The position numbers and the translations under genes are program-made. From a bacterium (GTDB lineage Bacteria; Planctomycetota; UBA1135; UBA2386): 64,000 bases of DNA. The DNA is taken from contig JAUILN010000023.1 of assembly GCA_030432695.1 (NCBI GenBank), forward strand, positions 1 to 64,000, written 5' to 3'. The notes under the pieces were generated by a model, which worked only from the letters and a program-made list of their open reading frames with translations, was not told the DNA's origin and made no database searches. Each line of letters begins with the position of its first letter. Position 1 is the first letter of the stretch. This document shows, one piece after another, positions 9,881 to 16,499 of the stretch.

Positions 9881-11275
9881 ATGGAACGACGGAACGCAGG
9901 GGGCGCGTCGGCGCGGAGTCGGTCACGAGGCGAGTGGCGTTGGCGCGAGGGACTCTGCAGCCTCCTGCTCATGGCGGTCGGGTCGGGACCCTGGGCGATC
10001 GCCCAGCAGCCGACTGCCGCGCTGCAGCCGGATTCCCTTGGTCCGCCGACGGCGTGGATCCCGGGCCTCGACGTGCTCGCGCCGCAGGGCGGAGGGGGGG
10101 CGCTCCGGCTGATCCCGGTCGCCGGGTCGGAGCCAACCGCGGCGGTGCGGGTGGTCGCGGAGAACTCGTCCGAGGGTTCCGAGGAGCTGGAATTCGCGCT
10201 GTTCCGGCTCGCCGATGGAGCTGCCGCCGACGACGAGGCCACATGCCGCGAGGTGCCTGCCGAGCGGGTGCCGGCGCTGCTCGCACGGCTCGGCGATCCG
10301 CTGCCGGTCTGGTCGGGGCGGGTGACAGTGGATGGGGCGGTGCGGGCCCTCCGCGGCGGAGAGCTGGTCCAGTACGTCCGGACGATCCACAGCGAGGTCG
10401 TCGACGGCACGGCGGCGGCGCTGCCGGTCCGTGACCTGGTGGTCGACGGCACCGTTGCCACCCTCGGCGCGCGCTCGACGCCAATCCCGGGAGTGGTCAC
10501 GGTTGCCATGGCGCTGCGGCGGACCGACGTCCTGTGGCCGATGCGCTCCGAGCGCACACCGCGGGGCAATCTGCAGCTCCCGGCGGTGCGGACCGAGCGG
10601 TTCGTGTTCGCGGCGGTCGTGCGGCCGGGCGCGGGTCTGGTGTTCGGTGGCGGTGGCGACGAGGCGTCGCGCTGGCTCCTGCTGCTTCGCGACCGTAGCC
10701 CGCGGATCGACGCCGCGCCGGCGCTGGAGACGGTGCCGGCCCGGGCGGCGGGAGGGTGCCTGGAGGTCGTGTTCGGCACGCTGCACCCGGGCCGGCCGTC
10801 GGTCGATCCGCTCGGCGGTCCGCAGAGCGTCGTCGAACTCCGCGCGGTCTGCGGCGACCCCATCGTCCTCCCACAGCACCCCGACGGCGGGCGGCTCGAA
10901 GCCGCCTTCGGGATCCGGCAGGCCTGCATCGCCGGTTTCGCGCCGCGGTCCGGGTCGGGGTCGGCACCGGTCGTGGATCCAGAGGTGGGCTCGATCTGGT
11001 CGGGGGTCTCGCTGGCGGTGGTTTTCGGTCCGGCCGCCGACGGCACCGTTCCGCTGGAACTCGGCCTGGAGATCGCCTGGCCGTCGACCGAACGGCGCGG
11101 CGGGCTGGCCAGCGGGATCGACGGGCTCGGCACCCTGGAGTTGCCGCAGCGCGACGTCGCCCGGGTGCGGGTCGAGACCTCGCTTCGGTTCGGCGGCGAC
11201 TGGGAGCTGCTGGAGATCGTCGAGGTCGGCGACGCGGTCGGCAGGTTGGTGGTGCTCGGCCGCCTGCGTGAGTGA
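9881..11275 (+). CDS. Secreted protein of unknown function
   Basis: I do not recognise a family. The 464-residue product has a basic N-terminus (residues 1-22) and a hydrophobic core (LCSLLLMAVGSGPWAIAQQ) like a signal peptide cleaved near residue 42. The remainder is rich in Val, Leu, Gly and Asp with short alternating strands, such as RVRVETSLRFGGDWELLEIV near the C-terminus, which suggests a beta-rich extracytoplasmic protein. A few Cys residues are spread along it, and no catalytic motif stands out. The repeated theme of strand, loop and conserved Pro/Arg (TPIPGVVTVAMALRRTDVL) loosely recalls the secretin-like protein at 27497, but this is weak. The ATG at 9881 has AGAGGA upstream. An M28 peptidase follows 46 bases downstream on the same strand. 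Confidence 0.75.
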   Translation: MERRNAGGASARSRSRGEWRWREGLCSLLLMAVGSGPWAIAQQPTAALQPDSLGPPTAWIPGLDVLAPQGGGGALRLIPVAGSEPTAAVRVVAENSSEGSEELEFALFRLADGAAADDEATCREVPAERVPALLARLGDPLPVWSGRVTVDGAVRALRGGELVQYVRTIHSEVVDGTAAALPVRDLVVDGTVATLGARSTPIPGVVTVAMALRRTDVLWPMRSERTPRGNLQLPAVRTERFVFAAVVRPGAGLVFGGGGDEASRWLLLLRDRSPRIDAAPALETVPARAAGGCLEVVFGTLHPGRPSVDPLGGPQSVVELRAVCGDPIVLPQHPDGGRLEAAFGIRQACIAGFAPRSGSGSAPVVDPEVGSIWSGVSLAVVFGPAADGTVPLELGLEIAWPSTERRGGLASGIDGLGTLELPQRDVARVRVETSLRFGGDWELLEIVEVGDAVGRLVVLGRLRE

Positions 11276-11321
11276 GTCCCCCGCAGTTGCGGCGACCCGG
11301 GGGCCGCCGGACAGTGGGCGG

Positions 11322-13007
11322 ATGTCGAAGACTCCCCTCCGCGGCCTGGTCGCCGCGTCCGTCCTCGCGGCCTGCGCCCTGGCCCAGGACCCCGGCGCGC
11401 TCGACGCGCAGATCACCGAGGCCTCGATCCGCGGTCCGCTGTCGTTCCTCGCCGACGACCTGCTGGAGGGTCGCGGCCCCGGCACCCGCGGCGACGCGCT
11501 GACCCGGCTGTACATACGCACCCAGCTCGCCAGCTACGGCCTGCTCCCCGGCGGTGTCGAGGTCCAGGCGGAGGGCGCGAGCGACGAAGAGGGCGACGCG
11601 GAGACCGCGCCGACCCGCAGCTGGGACCAGCCGGTGCCGATCCTCGGCATCACCTCCAAGGTCACCACCCCGATGACCGTCACCGGACCGTCCGGCCAGC
11701 GGATCACCTTCGAGGCGCCGAGCGACTTCACCGCCGACGCGGCGCGACCGGATCCGAAGACCGCCTGGAAGAACGCCGGCGTGGTGTTCGTGGGCTACGG
11801 CATCACCGCGCCCGAGGAGGACTGGGACGACTTCGGCGACATGGACCTCACCGGCAAGGTGTTGCTGGTGATGAACAACGACCCGGAGAGCGACGACGAG
11901 CTGTTCGCCGGCAAGCGACGGCTCTACTACGGGCGCTGGTCGTACAAGTACGAGGAGGCGGCGCGCCGCGGCGCGGTGGGCGCGATCGTGATCCACACCA
12001 CGCCGTCGGCCGGCTACCCGTTCCAGGTGATCCAGTCGGGTCACGAGCGCGAGCACTTCTGGCTGCCGTTCCAGGACGGCGAGCCGACCCTGGCGCTGCG
12101 CTCGTGGTGCTCGGAGGAGGCCGCGCTGCGGATGTGTGCGCTCGGTGGCCACGACCTGGTCACGCTCCGCGAGCTGGCCGAGTCGCGCGACTTCACGCCG
12201 GTCGATCTCGGCATCACGATCGACATGGCGACCGACAACGAGGTGCGTCGCATCGACAGCGGCAACGTCGCCGGCGTCCTGCCCGGCAGCGATCCGGAGC
12301 TGAAGGACGAGCTGGTGGTGATCACCGCCCACTTCGACCACCTCGGCATCGGCCCCGAGAAGAACGGGGACACGATCTACAACGGCGCGCTCGACAATGC
12401 CTCGGGCTGTGCCGCGGTGCTCAACCTGGCGCGGGTCTGCGCGAGCCTGCCGGAGGCACCGCGTCGCTCGCTGATGTTCCTGTTCGTCACCGCGGAGGAG
12501 TCGGGGCTGCTCGGTTCGAAGTTCTTCGCCTTCAACCCGACCTGGCCACGCCGCCAGATCGTCGCCGACTTCAACGTCGACGGCCTCAACATCTGGGGCG
12601 CCACCGAAGACCTCGAGATGATCGGCTACGGCAAGAACTCGCTCACCGCCGTCGCCGAAGCGGTGGCGCAGCGCCGCGGCCGCCGGATCGAGCCGAACAA
12701 GCAGCCGGAGCTCGGCCTGTTCTACCGCTCCGACCACTTCTCCTTCGCCCGCATCGGCGTGCCCGCAGCCTACTTCAAGGCCGGCAGCGACTTCCTGGAG
12801 CGCGCCCCGCAGAGGCGGCGGGTGAAGGCCAGCTATACGACGGTGCGCTACCACCAGCCCAATGACGAGTTCGATGCGCGCTGGAGGCTCGGTGGTGCGG
12901 TGGCGGATGCGCGGCTGATCCTCGAGTGCCTGCTGAACGTCGCCAATGCCGACGAGGAGCCGACGTGGACGGCGGGCGACGAGTTCGAGAAGTTGCGGGA
13001 TCGGTGA
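11322..13007 (+). CDS. Secreted M28-family zinc metallopeptidase
   Basis: An exported aminopeptidase or carboxypeptidase-like enzyme of 561 residues. A signal peptide (SKTPLRGLVAASVLAACALA) is followed by a PA-like insert (about 90-270) typical of M28 proteins, with VVFVGYGITAPEEDWDDF and GAVGAIVIHTTP. The two-zinc catalytic domain shows TAHFDHLG (His ligand and Asp), NGALDNASGCA (bridging Asp), FVTAEESGLLGS (catalytic Glu next to Glu ligand), and a late His in YHQPNDEFD. All ligands expected of the family can be seen, so it is probably active. It would release amino acids from peptides outside the cytoplasm. The ATG at 11322 was chosen because the signal peptide begins there. Confidence 0.92.
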   Translation: MSKTPLRGLVAASVLAACALAQDPGALDAQITEASIRGPLSFLADDLLEGRGPGTRGDALTRLYIRTQLASYGLLPGGVEVQAEGASDEEGDAETAPTRSWDQPVPILGITSKVTTPMTVTGPSGQRITFEAPSDFTADAARPDPKTAWKNAGVVFVGYGITAPEEDWDDFGDMDLTGKVLLVMNNDPESDDELFAGKRRLYYGRWSYKYEEAARRGAVGAIVIHTTPSAGYPFQVIQSGHEREHFWLPFQDGEPTLALRSWCSEEAALRMCALGGHDLVTLRELAESRDFTPVDLGITIDMATDNEVRRIDSGNVAGVLPGSDPELKDELVVITAHFDHLGIGPEKNGDTIYNGALDNASGCAAVLNLARVCASLPEAPRRSLMFLFVTAEESGLLGSKFFAFNPTWPRRQIVADFNVDGLNIWGATEDLEMIGYGKNSLTAVAEAVAQRRGRRIEPNKQPELGLFYRSDHFSFARIGVPAAYFKAGSDFLERAPQRRRVKASYTTVRYHQPNDEFDARWRLGGAVADARLILECLLNVANADEEPTWTAGDEFEKLRDR

Positions 13008-13062
13008 TCGGTTCGTCGCGCGCCTCGGCTCGGCGACGCCTCTCGGACGAGGGCCACAGAAG

Positions 13063-13524
13063 ATGATCGGCGAATTCACCAGCCGGGCGAGAGACGTGAT
13101 GCTCTTCGCCTTCGGATCTGCCCACTCTCGGGGCCACGGGCATGTGGGGACGGAACACGTGCTGCTCGGCCTGATCGGTGAAGGCTCCGGCGTCGCGATC
13201 CAGGCTCTCACGCGACTGGGCGTCGACCTCGAAAGAGTCCGCCACGACATCGACAAGATCGTCGGTGCAGGAGGCGGCGCGGAGAGCCGGTTGCCGTTGC
13301 CCTATACGCCGAGAACCGTAGAGGTGCTGAAGAGGGCGCTCGACGAGGCAAGGGAGCATCGCCGACAGCCCGGCACCGCGCATCTACTGTTGGGCTTGGT
13401 GCGGGAGGACAACGGGATTGCCGGTCAGGTTCTCGCAACACAGGGTCTCGAACTGTTCCAGTTAAGGAAGGTTGTCGACGACATCCATGGTGCGTCCGGC
13501 GGACGAGGCGAGACGGGTGGCTGA
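13063..13524 (+). CDS. Free-standing Clp N-domain protein, copy 1
   Basis: A 153-residue protein made only of the double Clp N repeat that normally caps ClpA/ClpC AAA+ unfoldases. Repeat 1 carries HVGTEHVLLGLIGEGSG (residues about 27-43), and repeat 2 carries YTPRTVEVLKRALDEAR and PGTAHLLLGLVREDNGIA. There is no ATPase domain in this gene or beside it. Such stand-alone domains may act as adaptors that bring substrates to Clp or bind phospho-Arg or damaged proteins; that is inference. The ATG at 13063 starts the domain directly. Copy 2 lies at 13979 and a broken third copy at 14487, so this is a small tandem family. No clear ribosome binding site is seen. Confidence 0.85.
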   Translation: MIGEFTSRARDVMLFAFGSAHSRGHGHVGTEHVLLGLIGEGSGVAIQALTRLGVDLERVRHDIDKIVGAGGGAESRLPLPYTPRTVEVLKRALDEAREHRRQPGTAHLLLGLVREDNGIAGQVLATQGLELFQLRKVVDDIHGASGGRGETGG

Positions 13525-13978
13525 CCGATGGCCCCTCACACGGCACGAGGGAGGAGCGACTCGCCGCCACCCTTCTAAGCTCACGGATCCAGTCCGATGG
13601 TCGCACGCATTGTGTTCGACCATGTCAGGCGCAGAGGCTGCAGGCCGGCCAGGACCGCTTTCTGCATGTCGATCTCGCGACCAATGGGTTCCGTTGGACA
13701 GGGCCCGAGAGTCAGCAGGTCGACGCCCCGGTTCTGGGTCTCGGAGAGCCGGGCCAGGAGGCGATGGGGTACACCATCCGCGAGCAGTGTCCGCCTCGGT
13801 GCCTGGCACCGGGGCGGACAGGGGATCCATCGGGCATCGGGATCTCGCCTTTCATCAAGTGCTGCCGGTCGGTCATCGAGGTCCGGGGTGGCGTTCGATC
13901 CGCCTCGACGCGCCCTGGTGTCGCCCTGCGAACGAGCTGGGGGGGGGATAGCATGTCAGCGAACCAGGAGGACCGAAG
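13525..13978. other. 454-base gap between Clp N-domain genes; possible gene remnant
   Basis: No intact gene is visible. Bases 13632-13787 read in one frame as a protein-like stretch (for example QDRFLHVDLATNGFRW and LGEPGQEAMGYTIREQ) that stops making sense at the 33-bp palindrome at 13788. It may be a decayed gene interrupted there. The last 20 bases hold a strong AGGAGG (13966-13971) for the next gene. Confidence 0.5.
13788..13820. repeat. 33-bp palindrome, copy B
   Basis: A near-perfect palindrome: outer arms TGTCCGCC and GGCGGACA, inner CGGTGCC and GGCACCG, a single T in the centre and one pair of positions that would be G-T. It is identical base for base to 14515-14547. Confidence 0.85.
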
Positions 13979-14428
13979 ATGTTCGATCGATTCACGGAGC
14001 GGGCCAAGCGCGCGCTGTCCTGCGCCGTGAAGGCCGCGCAGGAGTTCCGCCACGACTACATCGGCACCGAACACATGCTGCTTGGGCTCGTGGATCAGCC
14101 GGGCTGTACCGCGGCCCAGGTGTTGACTGGCCTCGCCATCGATCTCGAGGCCCTTCGGGTACGCGTCTCCGAGCGCGTCAAACGAGGTGGTTCCGAGGCG
14201 GTGGAGGGCCAATTGCCCTTCACGCCAGGAGCGAAGAAGGCTCTCGAGTGTTCGATGGAGGAAGCGGCGCAGCTCGCGCATGGGTCCATCGGAACGGAGC
14301 ATCTGCTGTTGGGGCTCGTTCGCGAGCGCAAGGGGATCGCGGCCACCGCGCTCGCTGACTCGGGGGTCGAACTTGCCAAGCTCCGTGCTGCGGTGTTGGA
14401 ATACCTCGATTCTGCTCGCGGCGAGTAG
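13979..14428 (+). CDS. Free-standing Clp N-domain protein, copy 2
   Basis: A 149-residue protein with two Clp N repeats and nothing else. It begins MFDRFTERAKRAL, the classic ClpC opening, and continues with DYIGTEHMLLGLVDQPG (about 24-40), FTPGAKKALECSMEEA and SIGTEHLLLGLVRERKG. An AGGAGG box 7 bases before the ATG makes the start secure. It resembles the N-terminus of ClpC more closely than copy 1 does. Without a AAA+ domain it cannot unfold proteins by itself; an adaptor or competitor role for a ClpC coded elsewhere is the simple guess. It is flanked by two identical 33-bp palindromes (13788 and 14515), 727 bases apart start to start. Confidence 0.9.
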   Translation: MFDRFTERAKRALSCAVKAAQEFRHDYIGTEHMLLGLVDQPGCTAAQVLTGLAIDLEALRVRVSERVKRGGSEAVEGQLPFTPGAKKALECSMEEAAQLAHGSIGTEHLLLGLVRERKGIAATALADSGVELAKLRAAVLEYLDSARGE

Positions 14429-14470
14429 ACCTCGAGTCACCTTGTGGTCGGAGTGAACCCCGATCGCGAA

Positions 14471-14514
14471 ACCAGGAAGGCCGAGCATGTTCGATCGACT
14501 CACCGCCCGGATGT
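14471..14514 (+). pseudogene. Truncated third Clp N-domain gene, cut by a palindrome
   Basis: The leader ACCAGGAAGGCCGAGC, the ATG at 14487 and the codons MFDRLTARM closely match the leader and start of copy 2 (ACCAGGAGGACCGAAG, then MFDRFTERA). The similarity ends at 14515, exactly where the 33-bp palindrome begins. After it the frame reads unrelated residues. This is the 5' end of a duplicated gene whose body has been lost. Confidence 0.75.
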
Positions 14515-14547
14515 TGTCCGCCTCGGTGCCTGGCACCGGGGCGGACA
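14515..14547. repeat. 33-bp palindrome, copy C
   Basis: Identical in all 33 bases to 13788-13820. It lies at the breakpoint of the truncated Clp N-domain gene and 14 bases from the stop of the minus-strand ATPase gene at 14562, so it might also serve as a hairpin terminator for that operon. Confidence 0.85.
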
Positions 14548-14561
14548 CTTCGAGCGATGGC

Positions 14562-15170
14562 TCAGCGAGAACCGCCGCTCGCCGCGCGGTCGAACAGCGC
14601 ACGCAACGCGTCGCGGGCATTGCCGTGGTGGGCGTGCCAGAGGGTCGCTGCGGATGACTGGGGCAGCGGTGCACCGAGATCCCGGCACAGGTCGGTGAGA
14701 AGCTCCGCGGACGTCGTCACGCGCAGCAGCGTCGGCATGCCCGGCACCGTGACGGCCGACCACGGCGGGTGGGCAGTGGTCACGAAGACCGCCGCGCGCC
14801 GACAGGCGAGACGCAGGCGCGAGAACGCCCACGGTCCCAGGTGGCAGCCGCCGTCGAGGAGGATTGCGGTGCGCTCGGTCAGGCCCGCGGTGAGTCGCGC
14901 ACACACCTCGGTGCTCCAGTCGCGGCGACCACGGCCGACGCGTGCGTTGCGGACCTCGTAGCCGTCGACCTGGAGTCGTGCTGCGAGTTCACCGAACAGC
15001 GTGGTCTTGCCCGCGCCGTGCGGGCCGACCACCGCGCCACGGCCGCCGAGCGACCACAGCCGTGCGAGCAGCGCGTCCATCGAGTCGCCGGCCGGGAACC
15101 GGAACCGCAGCGCGTGCAGGAGCTCCACCCGGAAGGGGTTCTGGTGCGCGGGCAGCGGCATCCTGCTCAC
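14562..15170 (-). CDS. Small AAA-like P-loop ATPase of unknown role
   Basis: A 202-residue protein with a Walker A loop, VVGPHGAGKTTL (residues about 47-58), a Walker B-like strand, AILLDGG (about 100-106), and a late GNARDALRALFD that resembles the sensor-2 helix of ExeA/Cdc6-type AAA ATPases. It is short for that group: the fold is there, but little else. The GTG at 15170 lies in a GTGA overlap with the arrestin-like gene before it, so the two are coupled. The N-terminus (NPFRVELLHALRFRFP) could bind a partner. It ends a minus-strand run with two arrestin-like proteins and may supply ATP-driven remodelling for them. That is a guess from context only. Confidence 0.7.
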   Translation of the reverse strand: MSRMPLPAHQNPFRVELLHALRFRFPAGDSMDALLARLWSLGGRGAVVGPHGAGKTTLFGELAARLQVDGYEVRNARVGRGRRDWSTEVCARLTAGLTERTAILLDGGCHLGPWAFSRLRLACRRAAVFVTTAHPPWSAVTVPGMPTLLRVTTSAELLTDLCRDLGAPLPQSSAATLWHAHHGNARDALRALFDRAASGGSR

Positions 15171-15547
15171 AGCCGCAGCAGGTCGACGCGCGCCGCGTCG
15201 GGGCCGACCTCGATGTCGAAGTCCTCGGCCTCGTCCTTGGGGAGCGAGACGATCTCCACCGACCAGGTGAGGGTGATGAGCTTGCCCTGGAACGACCAGG
15301 GGCGGTCGGGGAGCTGCAGCGCGAACGGCTGGTCGCCGGCCGCCGCGCCGGCGCAGTCGATCTCGACGGTGTCGGCGATGCCGAGGTCGCGGTCGCCCTT
15401 GCCCTGGGTGTACCAGAACAGGCGGACCTCGATGCGTTCGGGCGCCTTGTCGTAGAGCCAGAGTGCGCGGCCGCGGACCGTCTCGCCGGGGCTGTAGCTG
15501 GTGCGGTCGTCGTCGAAGCGGATCGCCAGGCGGGGGGCGTCGGTCAT
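15167..15547 (-). CDS. Small arrestin-like beta-sandwich protein
   Basis: A 126-residue protein with no signal peptide. Its pattern (SYSPGETVRGRALWLYD, then APERIEVRLFWYTQGKGDRD, then DQPFALQLPDRPWSFQGKLI and LTWSVEIVS) is that of an arrestin-like N-domain: a strand-turn-strand start with PGETVRG, and a Pro-x-x-Phe-x-Gly element before a long strand. I infer the fold from this pattern; I know no named family for it. It overlaps both neighbours (ATGA with the membrane protein before it, GTGA with the ATPase after it), so the three are probably made together in fixed ratio. The membrane protein before it has a similar domain at its C-terminus, suggesting the two pair. Confidence 0.65.
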   Translation of the reverse strand: MTDAPRLAIRFDDDRTSYSPGETVRGRALWLYDKAPERIEVRLFWYTQGKGDRDLGIADTVEIDCAGAAAGDQPFALQLPDRPWSFQGKLITLTWSVEIVSLPKDEAEDFDIEVGPDAARVDLLRL

Positions 15548-16491
15548 CGCAGTTCCTCGCGCGGGTGGGGGGCTCCCGGGCCGACCGGGATCACGATCTG
15601 GTCCTTCACGTCGGGCCACCACGGGATGTCGGCCTCGAAGCACAGCCGCCAGACGATCTTGTTGCTGCCGGCTTCGAACGACGGCACGCCGCCGGCGGGG
15701 ATCGTCACCTCGAGTTCCGTGTCGCGCGCGGCGTCGGCGAGCAGTTCGGGGCCCTCGGCGAGCACCGCGCGGTAGAAGGTCTCGCGGTCGGTGACCCGGT
15801 CGGTGCCGCGCGTGTAGCTGGCTTCCTCCGCACCCTCGAGCGCGATGGTCAGCGCGGGCAGGCGGTTGGTGCTGCCGCGCATCCGCCAGACGATCGTGGT
15901 GGTGCGGCCCACCGCGAAGCCGTCGGTGCCCACCCCGTCGGCGTCGACCTCGATCTCCGCGGTGGGATTGGTCAGCGCCAGCAGCAGGTAGAAGACCAAC
16001 AGGACCATCGCGAGGCCCGCTCCCCCGAACACCAGGACGAACAGCCAGCCCATCGCGTCGCCGCCCAACTCGTCGGCCATGAACACCACCATGGTGTTCC
16101 AGCCCACCGTGAACGGGATCAGGAACAGCAGCGCGCAGCTCTTCTGCTTGCCGGCGCGCAGCACCACGTCGCCGGTCGGCGAGCCGGCGTCGGCGGCGAG
16201 GGGCCTCGGGGCTGCGGTGGCCTGCGACTTCTTGATCCCGCCGGGTTGCACCTTGCCGAGCAGGGTCAGCAGGCCGAACACCACCGCGCCCCCGCCGATC
16301 AGCGTGAACAGCGGGCCGATGATCCAGCGGGCCCAGTCGTCGCCGCTCGACGACGATTCGAAGCCGCCGATCAAGGCCATCAGCCCGCCGCCGCCGAAGC
16401 CGGTGCCCCAGACGAGCATGAACAAGCCCAGGCAGCCGCGGCCACCCTTGCTGTTGCCGGACGAGATCGGCTTGCCGTGAGTGCGTGCCAT
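15544..16491 (-). CDS. Four-helix membrane protein with arrestin-like C-terminal domain
   Basis: A 315-residue protein. Four hydrophobic segments are visible in two pairs: about 20-43 (CLGLFMLVWGTGFGG), 54-80 (WIIGPLFTLIGGGAVVFGLL), 117-138 (CALLFLIPFTVGWNTMVVF) and 148-173 (WLFVLVFGGAGLAMVLLVFY). The last 140 residues are beta-rich and end with PAGGVPSFEAGSNKIVWRL, an arrestin-like Pro-Ser-Phe…Ile-x-Trp pattern. The N-terminus is Gly/Ser/Lys-rich. It starts 8 bases after the stop of the large dehydrogenase gene and overlaps the soluble arrestin-like gene. I do not recognise a named family. A membrane scaffold that docks the two downstream proteins is the most natural reading, but it is inference. 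Confidence 0.65.
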   Translation of the reverse strand: MARTHGKPISSGNSKGGRGCLGLFMLVWGTGFGGGGLMALIGGFESSSSGDDWARWIIGPLFTLIGGGAVVFGLLTLLGKVQPGGIKKSQATAAPRPLAADAGSPTGDVVLRAGKQKSCALLFLIPFTVGWNTMVVFMADELGGDAMGWLFVLVFGGAGLAMVLLVFYLLLALTNPTAEIEVDADGVGTDGFAVGRTTTIVWRMRGSTNRLPALTIALEGAEEASYTRGTDRVTDRETFYRAVLAEGPELLADAARDTELEVTIPAGGVPSFEAGSNKIVWRLCFEADIPWWPDVKDQIVIPVGPGAPHPREELR

Positions 16492-16499
16492 GGGTTGGG

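Noticed and set aside
10332..11321. In-frame extension of the M28 peptidase upstream of 11322
   Set aside because: This overlaps the secreted protein gene at 9881-11275 in another frame and lacks any domain. The signal peptide begins at 11322.
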